From: Heligmosomoides polygyrus polygyrus
Lineage: Eukaryota; Nematoda; Chromadorea; Rhabditida; Heligmosomidae
Assembly: GCA_947396885.1 (NCBI GenBank)
Contig: OX377205.1
Coordinates: 58,252,969-58,316,968 of the forward strand
DNA: 64,000 nt
Direction of reading: 5' to 3'
Shown: positions 1 through 12,829 of the stretch, one piece after another
Position numbering within the stretch: position 1 is the stretch's first letter
Layout: every line of letters starts with the position of its first letter
Made by a program: the position numbers and the translations under genes
The notes under the pieces: model-generated
Told to the model about the DNA's origin: nothing
The model's input: the letters and a program-made list of their open reading frames with translations, nothing else
Databases searched by the model: none

Positions 1-59
1 GAAGAGCGACATTTCTGGGGCTATTTTGTTTTGTTTGAACAAAACCGGATGGTTTAGGG

Positions 60-300
60 CTGTTAGAGACGCAAGGTTTCGTTAACCGAACCTCTTGTGC
101 AGTTGCGGTAGAGCAAGGCACGATATTTAGGGCTGAATTAGCTCCAAGGACTGGCTAGGCCAACCTCTTGCGCAGCTGCTGTTGGGCAGGGCACGGAATT
201 TGGGGTGTAGAAGCACCAAGGACTGGCTAGGTCAACCTCTTGCGTAGCTGCTGTTGGGCAGGGCACGGAATTTAGGGCTTATTAGCACCAAGATATGGAA
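60..300. repeat. 73-bp tandem repeat, about 3 units
   Basis: The phrase CCAAGGACTGGCTAGG recurs at about 143 and 216 (73 bp apart), and GGGCAGGGCACGGAATTT recurs downstream of each. A more diverged unit precedes them near 60-130. No reading frame is maintained and I recognise no family. Confidence 0.75.
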
Positions 301-992
301 AAATCCCAACCTCTTCTCGCCCTGTGCAAGGTGTGAAGCAAACTAGTTGCTTCGAAAGGAACAAGTTAGACTAGGCTAACTTCTTGGCTAGATTTAGCCG
401 ATGCACCAAAAATGTCCTGGTTAAGAGCGTATGGTGGCGCTCTGACGTGCAATAGGAGTATTCTGGCTCCTTATGCGTACTTCTGTGAGTATGATGGCTC
501 CACAAGAAGGTTTATTACAGGACCGTAGTGGTCAGTGGTAGAATATGTTGATGTATGCCACCAATCCTACAGACACAGGCGTGGCCTCTTTCTATCAGGC
601 GAGGTCACGCCAAACAATCATTCATGACAGACTTCTCGTCATGGAGTGTCAGATAAGCACCCATGGAGAAGAGATAAGTACCTCTTCACTAGGATGGAGA
701 TAGGGGGCCGACAGTTCTGGCGTAATGCCAGAACAGGCACGGTGAATTAGAGGATCTTCGTCGGTCAGTATCATCGATTTGCGAGCCAAGCTTCAGACCA
801 GCTCGAGTCCAAAAAATGCTCCAGATGTAATGTAATAGTCTCCAGTGAACGAAAGGTCACGTCAGTCTCCCTTATGTCTTCATTTGCAAAGCAAGGCAAT
901 TAGTTCTGCGTGTGGAAACCGATCGATTGCAAAAGTGTTTCGATTAAGAAGTTATAAACAACCGGCATGCCCATTTAGCCAAATGTCATCCT
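301..992. other. Unassigned non-coding stretch
   Basis: No splice-flanked exon, recognisable RNA or clear repeat was seen. Short open frames on both strands lack any protein-like character. Confidence 0.4.
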
Positions 993-1192
993 GGGACGGT
1001 ATTCATCAACGACTTACAGCAATCTAATGGTGAAAATATTGCCGAAAGCCCTGATAGCGCGGCTTATCAACAAGCGATACGGTGAAATGTTTCAGTGTTT
1101 TGTCATACCGCTTGTTGATAAGCAGCGCTATCAGGAATTTCGGCTGTATTTCCTCCGTTAAATTGCTGTAAGTCGGTGAAGAATCTGGCCCC
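993..1192. mobile_element. Palindromic MITE (family shared with 26677-26858)
   Basis: The two halves are near-complementary. ATTCATCAACGACTTACAGC on the left is matched by the complement of GCTGTAAGTCGGTGAAGAAT on the right, and the halves meet around the CGCTTGTTGATAAG hairpin near 1105. A second member at 26677-26858 has the same terminal GGCCGGATTCATCAA-like sequence. It is non-coding and presumably mobilised in trans by a DNA transposase not present here. Confidence 0.8.
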
Positions 1193-1704
1193 TGAATAAA
1201 TCGCAGTTTTCCGACATGTATTGTGCAGTCTTCGAAGCGCGAATTTGTGCACTGCGGTAAGCAGCAGAGAGCGTAGTTTTGTGTTTGGTAATGTATTACA
1301 GCTCTTCTGCACACAGTTCCACGAAAGTACGTCACTCCCTGCTGTCTAGCAGTCGCCGTTGTATTTGGGTGTTCTGACAATTAGCACAGTACAGCGTTTT
1401 AGCTCCACGGTACCTCTGCTCTTGAAGTCGGACTGCCTAGCTGGTATCATAACGCATCCTGTGGCGATGGTCGACGACAACAAGCCTCTGTCACACGACG
1501 CCTCTTGCCCAAATACAGAGAGCGGTTAGTCAACATCCAACATCGTTTCAGGGATTTACTGCATATTGGATATGACATTTATTTGAAGCGCGAAATCGCC
1601 TAACATTCGATAACGGGTGTTTGATGTGTATTACAGTTTCTCTGGTTGTGGGTGCAGCTTGTAATGGATGCTTTAAAATTGCTTCTATTGTGAGATGGTT
1701 GTCA
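1193..1704. other. Unassigned non-coding stretch
   Basis: Nothing recognisable was found; it separates the MITE from an inverted-repeat arm. Confidence 0.35.
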
Positions 1705-2455
1705 TGTACGGTACCCACCATAAGAATTGGAAAAAGAGCGCGGTAGACGCATTATCCGCGTTCTTTCTGTTCTTTTGCTCTTGGTGTTCATCCTCTTTGA
1801 AAATTCACCTACCATCGTGATCGCCTCGACGAGACCAGCCTAATGCCATAAAAATATTTTACGCTGCTTCACTTTTGACCGACCGCAATTTTTTCGAAAG
1901 TGCCAGGAGACACTCACTAGCGAGGGACGTCTCCCCCAATTGCGCCCAACGGACATTTAAATGCTCGATCCAAAACCGTTTGTCAGCGTGTTTGACGGGA
2001 AGCGCCTTCTGAGCGAGACATACTATAGAGCGAGAAGTTAATAGAGATCGCGAGCATTTTGTTCTAATCTAATTATTTTTTCTCGATTAATCTAATACAC
2101 ACTACAAATTATAGGCAATCCTAGCAACGTACCCCTTATTTGACCAAATTTCCGTTACCGGACCACATCAAGAGGTATGTGGGATAATAGGTAAAGGGCG
2201 CTATAAGTTAATAACAACACGCGACTCGCCGCATGCTCTACCTTTACGAGATATCGTTGAGGCGATTTGAATGCCTTTGCTTTCTAGAGCGTCGCCGACG
2301 CTCGCGAGCGTTGCAGTCGAATCGTTGCGAGTGGAATGTCTTTAAAACCAAACAGACGGTGGATTCGTCTCGTTAAGTGCAGATCAAAAACAAGAGCAAA
2401 TTTTTCCCTCTTTCAAAATTTGGCTGGTTGTAACGATTTCCACCATAGCGTGCAG
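1705..2455. repeat. Inverted-repeat arm, partner at 11597-12359
   Basis: The stretch starting CACCATAAGAATTGGAAAAA is repeated in reverse complement ending near 12356. Similarity continues through the GCGTCGCCGACGCTC and GATTCGTCTCGTTAAGTGCA segments to about 2455. The arms are about 750 bp long, a few percent diverged, and lie about 9 kb apart. This could be two oppositely oriented copies of one element or the termini of a larger one. Part of it (CTTTACGAGATATCGTTGAG) resembles the body of the SINE at 14239-14535. Confidence 0.8.
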
Positions 2456-2991
2456 CTCAGCCTAAACAAAGTGATCATATTTGAGGTGAAGTCCAAACAC
2501 TGCCAAGTTTGGGTAGGCCCAAAACGTTATCATGTTATGTCGCAGACACGATTTTTCGCATTGTAGCCTTCCATGTTCCAAAGGCCAAAGTATCCTGAAG
2601 TATTCATTTTTGCGACATCCTAAAGGAGTAATCTTTATCGGTGACGATTAAAATGAAACTAGTTGTCTGAAGATTGTTCTGATTTTTATCCATAAACCAG
2701 CCTGTTTCTATGGCCGCAAAGGGCCTTTTCCAATTCTCAAGAGCCTCTAAGTGTCTTGTGAGAGAAGCTAAAGAGCAGAGCTTTTTGCGATGAGTGGCCA
2801 AGTCATTGGTCCTTGACACAGTAAGGCTTGATGGGCGTCCTCATGTCAATAAACTTCTTTTGAGATCAAACTTTCAGCAGAGAATTCTTAAATCTTTGTG
2901 TCTTTGTTTCTTGCTGCTCACTCACCGCCTTTACTCCAATTTGAAATTTGAATATGATGACTATCTTATTCAGTTTGCGAGCTTCCCACAG
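2456..2991. other. Unassigned non-coding stretch
   Basis: AT-rich sequence without splice-flanked coding potential or recognisable repeat structure. Confidence 0.35.
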
Positions 2992-5900
2992 ATACAATAC
3001 CGCTCTCGCCGCACGGTCAAAAGTGGGCGAAAAAACGCCAACATAGCGTCGCAAAGCGTCGCACGCTCATAACTCCTTTAGTTTTAGGTTTCTTGAATAA
3101 AGGTTGGTACCATTCGATTCGCCTCTTCGAGATCTACACAAACATGTGTAAGGCTTTACCGGAACACCCGCATTTTCGCCATGGGTGGTCTAAAATTGGC
3201 TGGACGGGCGATTAGAGCAGCTTATTTCCCAGGATACGCGTGCTTTTAAAGTATCTCAAAGATGGCGTACGTCGCCAGTGCTCTGTCATGCCAGGAATGC
3301 CCCGAGAGTGCGCCGTGCACAATGCACACAGAACCTAACCAATCAACCGAGTAGGCGAGCGCATGTCCCCTGCGCTTCTATCTTCTCTCACTGGGAACTG
3401 CGACATTTTCAAGGCTATTTCGAGCCGTTTGGAGAATGTTATCAGAAATTCACCGCCACCCCACTCAGGATTAGCTCCAATCTGTCCCAGCAAAACTTTG
3501 GTGTGCGCCGTGAACATGCATAGAGAATCGAACCTTTCAATCGAGGGGGGGGGGGGGACAGCTTGTAGACTGAGCGTTTGGGGAGTTTTATCAGAAATTT
3601 GCAGCCGCCCTAGTCAGGAATTGCTCCAAGGCTGTCCAGCGAGCCTTTGGAGTGCACCATGAACAATACATACAGAATCGAACCTTTCAATCGAGGGGGG
3701 GACAGCTCGCAAATTGCACGCGCGGGCGTCTTCGGAGCACAATAGCTCTGTCAAGTTGGAACCTTTCAGGTTGCAGCTTGTAGGTCTTGTAGGCAGTCGA
3801 ACGATCTGCTAGAAGGCCAAAGCAGAATGGTTTAGCGTAGGAGGAGGCAATGTTGTAGGGGTGCGAAAATGCAGGTGAGGCTTGCGTGACGCATTTTTTT
3901 TCCGATTTCGGTGGACCACTGCGAAAAGACGCGGGGAGCTAACGGCTTCAGAATGCGTATGCGAACAGAGCACTTAAGGTACTTTACGGTGACGTGCTCA
4001 GAAGTTCTCACCTGCCTAAACTGCCTTAGCCTCAGCCGCCGTTTTAGAGTGGCAAAAGTTAGCGGTTAGAGTTTCTTGCGCTCCTACTCGCCCAGATTTG
4101 AGTCATCGACACTCGCTATAGCACCGTTCCGTTCAGCATGGAAAGCGCTATCGAGCGGTATCAATTTCGACCGATTTTGGAAACATCAATTTTTGACTGT
4201 TTCGCATCGAGGACGAGGCCGCGGCGGAAGGACGATGACGTCATCGGAAAATCGATGTCTTCGAGTTGGGCCACGCTTGATACCATTCGATAGAGCTTTT
4301 CATGCTGAATTGAATGATGTCATTTAGACTATGAAAACTGTAATCTGGACGAGCAACAGCGCGGAGAACATTTACCGTTGTTGCGCTAAATTGCATGCGC
4401 GGGCGTGTTCGAAACACAATAACTTTGTCGAGTTCGAATCGTTTCGGCTGCAACTTCTGGGTATTGTAGGCAGTAGAACGGTATATTAGTATACTAAAGT
4501 AGAATGGCTTACCTTAGGAGGGAGCAATGTTACAGCGGAGCGAATATGCAGGTGAGGCTTTTAGGTTTTTTTTTTCGATTTTGGTGAACCACTGCGAGAA
4601 GATGCGACGAGCTAACGGTCTCAAAATGCGTATGCGAACAGAACACTTAAGGTACTTTGCGATGACGGACTCAGAACTTGTCAGCTCCCTAAATTGCCTT
4701 AGCCCCATCTGCCGTTTTAGGGCGGCGGACTTAGCGGTTGAAGTTTCCTGCATTCTTACTAGTCCACATTTGGGTTTTCGACACTCCCAGTAACACCATT
4801 TTCTTCATAACGAAAAGCACTATAGAATGGTGTCACTTTCGACCAATTTCAAAAAAAAAATCGATTTTTGACAATATCGAGGACGTGGGCGCTCTAGGCC
4901 GAGCTACGCGGACGATGACGTCATCGAAAACCGGTATTTTCGAAAGTGGCCAAATTTCCTCGTGCAAACTTCGTCGAAAATCATCTAGGGGTTAATTGGG
5001 GCGCTGATTACGGATCTGAAGTTCGTTTTTGAAAACTCCGCCGACTTCAGCAGGTTACTTCCCGTTTGAGGGTGGCGGGTGAGGATCACCTGTCACTCTC
5101 AATTATCGGTATGACCGGTATCCTGCCGTATTCGTCCAAATGTTCTTCGGCATCGTGTTCGGCACCCCGAATAAGTCCCCGGCCCTATACGAATTTTGAG
5201 CAAAATCGATGATCCTGACCCGACCACCCTCAATTATCCAGAAAGAATCCAAAACCTACCGAAGTCGACGGAATTCTCAAAAACGGACGTCGGATTAGTA
5301 AAAAAAACGGGCGCCCCAAATAACCCTAGACTATTTCAGACGCAGTTTGCACGAGGAAATTTGGCCAATTTCGAAAATATCGGTTTCGACGACGTCATCA
5401 TCCGCGCAGCTCGGCCTTGCGCACTTACGTCCTCGATGGGATATTGTCAAAAAATCGATATTGCCAAAACGGTCGAAATTGATAGCATTCGATAGAGATG
5501 TTCAAGCAGAACAGAAAGGTGTTATTGGGAGTGTCGAAAACCCAAATATGGGCGAGTGAGAGGGCAGGAAACTTCAACCGCTAAGTCCGCTGCCCTAAAA
5601 CGGCAGATGGGCTAAGGCAGTTTAGGCAGGTGAGAACTTCTGAGCACGTCTCCGTAAAGCACATTAAGTGCTCTGTTCGCATACGCATTCTGAAGCCGTT
5701 AGCTCCCCGCGTCTCCTCGCAGTGGTCCACCGAAATCGGAAAAAATGCGTCACGCAAGCCTCACCTGCATTTTCGCACCACTATAACATTGCCTCTCCTA
5801 AGCTAAACCATTCTACTTTGGCGTACTAACAGACCACTCGACTGCTTAGAGGAACCACAAGTTGCAGCCGAAACGATTCGAACTTGACAGAGCTATTGCG

Positions 5901-6640
5901 CTCCGAACACGCCCGCGCGTACAATTTGCGAGCGGTCGCCCCCCTCGATTAAAGGGTGCGAATCTGTATGCATTGTTCACGGCGCACTCCAAAGGTTCGC
6001 TGGACAGCCTTCGAGCAATTTCTGAGTAGGGCGCCAAGAAATTTCTGATAAAACTGCCCAAACGATCAGTCTACAAGCTGTCCCCCCCTCGATTGAAAGG
6101 TTCGATTCTCTGTGCATGTTCACGGCGCACACCAAAGTTTCGTTGGGACAGATTGGAGCTAATCCTGAGTGAGGTGGCGGTGAATTTCTGATAACATTCT
6201 CCTAACGGCTCGAAATAGCCTTGAAAACGTCGCAGTTCCCAGTGAGAGAAGATAGAAGCGCAGGGGACATGCGCTCGCCCACTCGATTGATTGGTTAGGT
6301 TCTGTGTGCATTGTGCACGGCGCACTCTCGGGGCATTTCTGGCATGACAGAGCACTGGCGACGTACGCCATCTTTGAGATACTTTAAAAGCACGCGTATC
6401 CTGGGAAATAAGCTGCTCTAATCGCCCGTCCAGCCAATTTTAGACCACCCATGGTGAAAATGCGGGTGTTCCGGTAAAGCCTTACACATGTTTGTGTAGA
6501 TCTCGAAGAGGCGAATCGAACGGTACCAACCTTTATTCAAGAAACCTAAAACTAAAGGAGTTATGAGCGTGCGACGCTTTGCGACGCTATGTTGGCGTTT
6601 TTCGCTCACTTTTGACCGTGCGGCGCGAGCGGTATTGTAT
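2992..6640. mobile_element. 3.65-kb foldback (long-inverted-repeat) element
   Basis: The left end begins ATACAATACCGCTC and the right end finishes GAGCGGTATTGTAT. From there inward the two arms are reverse complements (for example 3070-3330 against 6280-6570, and 3890-4075 against 5630-5780). The left arm is longer because it holds two copies of a roughly 670-bp unit (about 3790-4460 and 4460-5000), while the right arm holds one. No transposase frame is present, so it is non-autonomous. The same terminal motif appears near 24871. A G-run lies at about 3545-3557. Confidence 0.85.
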
Positions 6641-7420
6641 AAAATAGCACCTATTCGATAGATTCGATATTTTTGCTCCTTTCATTGGAACGATCTCTGA
6701 CTGAGGCTGGTATCCACATGTTTTGTTTTGTCCTTTGTAGGTATTTTTTTAAACTCTCTTCCCTTACTTTGTCTTCCAGTCTCTTGTGTCGTCCGGCTAG
6801 GCCTTGCACTTCGTTACTCATTGTTTTTGTTACAGGGGTCTCCTACGTCGGTTATACTGTGCAATAGTTCTTTCCTTTTTCCTTCTTTTGTCTTTGTTTT
6901 CCAAAATTTAATTTGTTCTGATTCCTTTGTTACATAGCATCTCCTCGGTCACTGTACCACCGGGGAGATACTATGACATAGGTTCATTTGAAGTCGTGGC
7001 GAACAAGCCTATCTTTTTTAATAATTATGTTTATCTGTGCGTGGAGCTCTCCTCGTCCAGGTCGCGAACGGGTCTCCTCGCACCTAGAGATCCAGCGGTA
7101 CTGTGCCATTCGCACGGAGTGCTACAGCAGAAGTGGGCTATCATCGGTCTTTACTGGGAGATTCTCCTGGATTCCACCCGCTCTTTATGTTTATTCTGAT
7201 TTTTATTTCACTGATTCAGCACTAAGAGTCTACATTTCTCGCTGCTAGGATAACCACCACACTATGCAGCTTTCCCTCTGGGAACGATCTCTTTTAGTCC
7301 TACGCTGCAAGTATGACAAATTAGAAAATAAAAGTAAATGAAAAACAAATTCCCCACGACATCCTGCGGAAGTAGAATTCGCGGCGTATCCCATACAAAG
7401 ACTGGTAAAACCGTCCATTA
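6641..7420. other. Unassigned stretch, one weak exon-like segment
   Basis: A pyrimidine tract and AG at about 6937 precede an open stretch of about 85 codons (6938-7199). It resembles no family I know and has no convincing donor, so I do not call it a gene. Confidence 0.25.
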
Positions 7421-7422
7421 TA

Positions 7423-8460
7423 TTAGGTTGTCCCAAAAGTCCCCGCCGTTTTTTTTATCGATTCATTGCGGATTTCGCCGGTGGTCTCTTGCATAGCGCT
7501 ATACAGCTTTCGAAAGAGAATGACTTGTTCGATCAGGACGTGTATTGCTTTTCTTTTCCCATCCTGAATTTTGCCAATTTTTAGATCGTTAAAGTGAAAA
7601 GTGAAAAAGTGGTCATCTGCGCAGTTGTTCTCTTCGCGTAGGTTTGGAATTTTTCGCACAGTTCTCCATAACATTTGGAAGACTACAAGAATTCGTGTTG
7701 GTCATATTTGCTCATTTGTCTTTTATTGATTTTTAGGTCATCAAATTGGGACGTCCGACTTTTCCGTCCGAATTTTTACCTGACAGCTTGGTTCTGTGGT
7801 TAGACTTTTTTCTTGGTGCTATATGTCGTTCAGAAGAGGATGTCTTGCTCAGCAAGAATTTGTGTCGCTATTAGCTCATGCTGATTTCTGTCGAATATCA
7901 ACGAACAAGGAGAAGGAGTTGTTGGTGAAGATTTTTTTCTTTTTGGAATTTTGTTGCTATTCGACAGAAATCAGCATGAGCCAATAAACACGACATGAAT
8001 TCTTATTGAGCAAGACATCCTCTTACAACGGACATATAACATCGTGCAAAAAAGTCCTACAACAGAGCAGGAGCTGTCGGTAAGAATAAGTCTTCTCCTT
8101 CGGACGTCCCAATTTTATGGCCTAAAAATCAATAAAGGACAAGTGTGCAAATAGGACTATTCTTGTAGTACAGACCATTTTCTTTTAAATGCTGTGAAAA
8201 GCTGCGCAAAAAATTCCAAACCTAAGCAGACAGAAGCAACTGCCGCACATGGCCAGTTTTCATCTTTTTCACTTTTCACCATAATGACCTAAAAATCGAC
8301 AAAATTCAGGATGAAAAAAGAAAAGCAATACACGTCCTGATCGAACAAGTCAAGCCAGTCAGTTCTCTTTCGAATGCTGTATAGCGCTATGCAAGAGACC
8401 GCTGGCGAGATCCGCAATGAATCGTTGAAAGAAACGGCGGGGACTTATGGGTCAACCTAA
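7423..8460. mobile_element. 1.04-kb palindromic mariner-type MITE
   Basis: The ends read TTAGGTTGTCCCAAAAGTCC on the left and its imperfect complement on the right (GGGTCAACCTAA), flanked by TA dinucleotides at 7421-7422 and 8461-8462 as expected for the Tc1/mariner superfamily. The two halves are reverse complements for about 500 bp around a centre near 7930. No transposase frame is present. It ends only about 60 bp before the complete mariner at 8523. Confidence 0.85.
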
Positions 8461-8522
8461 TATTTTGACAGCAAAGTATAGTGCGACAGTTGAAAATACC
8501 ACTTTCAAGTGTCACAACTTTA

Positions 8523-9784
8523 AATATTAGGTTGTAACGAATTAAATGGCGCGTCGCGTTTGATCAAGAACAAATCGTAACACGTGGCATATCATTTAGA
8601 AGCGCAAACTTTGCTCTACCGGAGAGTACCAAATTTTTTGTGTAAAAGTGGGAAAACTTTAGAGTTTTATTGACTTTTTTGCAGATGGACAAAAGGGTAA
8701 TCCGAGGCATTTACTTGTATGAATTCAAGCTGGGCACTACAGCTAAGGAGGCGGACGAGAAGATCAACGCCGCATTCGGTCAAGGATGTTCCACAATTCG
8801 GACGCCGTATCGTTGGTATCAGAAGTTCCGGAATGGAAATGAGAGCTTGGAAGAACATGAAGGTCGTGGGAGGCATAGTGATGTTGATGAGGACAAGCTG
8901 AGAGATGTGGAGAGGAGGATCCACACAAAGGTACCAGGGAGATAGCGAATGTTCTTGGCGTCAGTCACAACACAGCTGCCCGGCATCTGAAGGAAATTGG
9001 AAAGACCAAAAAGCTGGAAAGATGGGTGCCTCACGAGCTGTCCGAGGGGCAAAGAAACCGACGATATGAGATCTCGTCCGCACTGCTTCTACGGAACGAA
9101 ACGGACCCATTCCTTGATCGCATCGTAACCTGTGACGAGAAATGGATAATGTACGACAACAGGCGACGATCGGCACAGTGGGTGGACAGCGATGAGAGCC
9201 CCAAGGTTTTTGCGAAGCCGGAATTGCACCAAAAGAAAGTAATGGTGATTGTATGGTGGTGTTCGCTGGGAATTATTCACCACAGCTTCCTCCCTCCCGG
9301 TGAATCCATCACGGCAGAGAAGTACTGCATTGAAATTGAAGAAATGATGAAAAAGTTGAAGGATATCCGGCCGGCCTTGGTAAACCGAAGGCGAGTTCTC
9401 CTTCTGCACGACAATGCTCGCCCCCATGTAGCACGAATGACGTTGCAGAAATTGAATGAGCTGAGCATTGAAACTCTACCACATCCTCCGTTTTCTCCCA
9501 ACCTCTCCCCAACAGACTACTACTTCTTCAGGCATCTTGGCGACTTCTTGGTAGGGAAAATATTCAAATACCAACAGGATGCCGAAAGTGCCTTCGAAGA
9601 TTTGGTCAGTTCCAGAACTTCTGATTTTTATGCTACTGGGATAAAAAAGCTTGTGTCACGTTGGCAAAGATGTGTAGAATCAGAAGGTTTTTATTTCCAT
9701 TAATAAACTTGCCTACAAGCCGAGATATTAACTGTTTAAATTTACAGTGGTTCAGTGCCATTTATTTCGTTACAACCTAATATT
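8523..9784 (+). mobile_element. Complete mariner element, 1262 bp
   Basis: Terminal inverted repeats beginning AATATTAGGTTGTAACGAA lie at both ends (8523-8550 and 9757-9784, one mismatch), each flanked by a TA target duplication. Length and layout are those of a typical mariner. The single transposase gene inside is frameshifted. Similar short mariners (such as bandit) are known from hookworms; assignment to that lineage is an inference from general resemblance. Confidence 0.95.
8685..9703 (+). pseudogene. Mariner transposase (D,D34D), frameshifted
   Basis: This encodes the cut-and-paste transposase that would bind the flanking inverted repeats and move the element at TA sites. The N-terminal helix-turn-helix region starts at MDKRVIRG; I chose this ATG because family members begin there, although an upstream ATG is in frame. 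After about 80 codons the frame ends at a stop, and it resumes one frame over at the TREIANVLGVSHNTAARHL region, so one base is missing near 8925-8940. The second frame carries the WVPHEL linker, the first aspartate in VTCDEKW, the second in LLLHDNARPH and the third in SPTDYYFF, with exactly 34 residues between the last two. Full length would be about 339 residues, as usual for mariners. The C-terminal half is otherwise intact, so inactivation looks recent. Confidence 0.93.
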
Positions 9785-11596
9785 TACCTTCTTTGGAGTT
9801 TCAGGGAGGTTCGCTTTCCTCGCTCATGGCCTTCTACTTTCTAAACAAACTTTAAGCTTTCAAATCAAGTTGAATGTCTTATAATTCAAAGAATTCGAAA
9901 CAAGCATCTTTAGTCTAATCCACAGATTCTTCAAGATGGTTAGGATTATTTATTGTTGAAGAAAAATTTGATACAGCTCTTTATATTTTTTAGTTCACCT
10001 GCCCGAATGAGTATAAAAATAGTAGAAAATTTTATTTCTTGAAAAAATAAAAAGTCAAGTTTCACTGCAAAACGCAAAAAGGTAGCACCCATTTAGCGCA
10101 TTGAAACACGAGATCGCTCCATACACAGGAAAAATTCGTCGCGATCTTTATTTGATTGATGGTGTAAGTGCTGCTTATGAGGCCTCAAAGTGATGATAAG
10201 TGTTATCTTTACAATTGTTTATTGAATCGTTTACAGGAGTGAAATCCCATGAAGACAGAAATTTGGCCATCAATCGAATGAAAGTCGCGAACGAAGGCAT
10301 GGCGCAATCTCTTCCTCTGGCATTAAAAAACGCCTTGGTGTTCTTCGAAACGTGTTTTAAATCTTTTCTTCAAGCATGACCACTTTGTAAAATTTTAAAC
10401 AACGTGTTCATTGAGGCTTGTTTAAGGCTGTTTTGAAAAAGGTTTGAGGTTTTGAGAAAATGTCCTGTGGGTTGAGATATTTCAACTTAAATGTGTCAGT
10501 TCAATTCCAACATTTTTGAACTAACCAAATAAATAAGAAATGTGGATGTTCCCCGATGTTAAGATAGGATCGAAGTTACTCCAAAGGCGGATGATGAACG
10601 TCGAATGGCTCCCAAGAGAACGATCGAAGTTGTTTTATTTCCCACTGGAGTAGCACACTGCCAGTGGGTATGACACCCAGGTGCGAACCATGAAGGGTCG
10701 CCGTTGATCTCGCCGCCGGGCGCTAGGCTCAGGTCGAGTCTGGCCACCAGTCTCTAATTCGACTGGGCACAAAACGGGTGAAATATTGACCAACTCGGAA
10801 TGAGCCGGATTATACTGCTGAAAAGCCGTTGATGCCGCCAACATCACCAGCTTTAATTTCACAGATAGAAGCAACCCGAAGAACATATCAAAGAAAACGA
10901 GAAAAACTCGCGAAATTGTGTCGTCCCTGCAAACGCTTCAAAATTACAAGCTTGGTCAAAACCAGTGTTACGTATTGCTAGTTTTTAAAACCTTACTAAG
11001 AATGCTATCGTATGGAAGAAATAGGACCACCTTTTCTGCTGTAACAAAGCTGTTGCAACCCATTTAACATTTAAAAAATCGTTTGCTGCAAACGGAAAGT
11101 GACAGACTTATGGTTAAACTTGTTTGCGACGACTGGAAAGAGCTTACCTCGGTTAATTCAAAAACATCAACTTTCCCATGTAAAGGAGCGCAGGTTAATG
11201 TAATGACAGCGTGAAGTGGGTCGTTTCCCGATTTTGGGTTAACGGTGCAATGGTCTAAAAAAGTAATAATATTAGGTACCGTTTAAGGTCACAAGAATGA
11301 GCATAACAAGCAGAATTCAGATTTGTTGATAAAATTAAAGAATTCTGGACTTCACTGAATCCGGTTGATGGAATGTCCGAAGGTGACACCGATGGCAGTT
11401 TTGGGTAGGTCGTAAATCAGTTAGTACTAGTCAGAATTCTAACAAATAAATCTAAAGCAAGTTATAGCGATGCGACGCTTCGCGGCGGATTAATCCGTCG
11501 CAAAGCGTCTTTATTCAAAGAATTTTAGTGGTATTGAACACAATTTTAGTGGTATTGTATGTACGGCTCGATTCTGCCACACAATACACACAATGC
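9785..11596. other. AT-rich stretch, low-confidence two-exon candidate near 10.1-10.4 kb
   Basis: An open stretch at about 10094-10172 (protein-like piece APYTGKIRRDLYLID) can be joined by a GT-AG intron (about 10173-10240) to an open stretch ending at the stop at 10377. A stronger GTAAGT donor nearby would instead give an immediate stop. An AATAAA occurs near 10525. I recognise no family, and this may be chance. The rest is AT-rich with no gene seen. At 11460-11510 a short palindrome (GACGCTTTGCGACGGATTAA on the minus strand) recurs near 24885. Confidence 0.2.
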
Positions 11597-12359
11597 ATTC
11601 AACGACGCTACGGTGGAAGTCGTTATAACTAGCCAAATTTTGAAGAAGGAAAAATTTGCTCATATTTTTATCTGCACTTAACGAGACGAATCCACCGTTT
11701 GTTTGGTTTTGAAGACATTCCACTCGCAACGATTCCAACGTTGCAACGCACGCGAGCGTCGGCGACGCTCTAGAGAACAAAAGGCATTCAAATCGCCTCC
11801 ACGATATCTCGTAAAGGTAGAGCACGCGGCGCGTCGTGTAGTCATTAGCTTATATCGCGTTTTACCTATTACTCCACCTACTTCTTGATGTGGTCAGGTA
11901 ACAAAAATTTGTTGAAAAAGGGGTAATTTGATAGCATTGCCCATAATTTGTAGTGTGTTTCAGATTAATCGAAAAATAAAAAATAAGTAGACTAGAGCAA
12001 AATGCTCGCGTAGACTAGAGCAATACTTCTCGCTCTATAGTATGTCTCGCTCAGAAGGCGCTTCCTGTCAAATACGCTGACAGACGGTTTTGGATCGAGC
12101 ATTTAAATGTCCGTTGGGCGCAATTGGGGGAGACGTCCCTCTCTAGTGAGTGTCTCCTGGCACTTTCGAAAAAATTGCGGTCGGTCAGAAGTGAAGCAGC
12201 GTAAAATACTTTTATGGCATTGGGCTGATCTCGTCGAGGCGATCACGATGGTAGGTGAATTTTCAAAGAGGATGAAGACCAAGACGACTACAGCAAAAGA
12301 ACAGAAAGAACGCGGATAACGCGTCTACCGCGTCCTTTTTCCAATCCTTATGGTGGGTA
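11597..12359. repeat. Inverted-repeat arm, partner at 1705-2455
   Basis: Reverse-complement copy of 1705-2455, ending in CCTTATGGTGGG, with small indels. No coding content. Confidence 0.8.
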
Positions 12360-12829
12360 TTACAGTGGAAGTGGTGATACGCATAGCTGGACAGCAGTTA
12401 ACATAAGCTAGCAGGTGGTCGCGAAACATCCATAATACCAACCGCACTTTTTGGTCCATAATTTGAAAATAAGAAGCACATATTTGAGTTTACCAGCTTA
12501 AGCTCTATTTTTGACATACAGATTCCCAGCTGAATTGAATAGGTGAGTCCGACTCGTTAGCTCGATGAAAAGAACATACCTAAATTATAAAAGCTATGGA
12601 CAAGAAAATGGACGATGCGTTTTAAGCCTATATGTCTTGCAAACAATGTGCTTTGCAGTTCTATCGAGTATGCCGGAAGTTCTACTGGTACCGCAAAATT
12701 GGACGCGCAAGCGAATTCAGAGCTCACTAACGGCATGATCTCGAGCCCTTCCGGATGCATTTTATCTGTTCCATCGGCGATGGACGGCTTTAGTAGTCAA
12801 CTAAATACAGCGATGTAGCTTATAAGGAG
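12360..12829. other. Unassigned non-coding stretch
   Basis: No recognisable gene. It borders the nested palindrome that starts near 12830. Confidence 0.35.
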
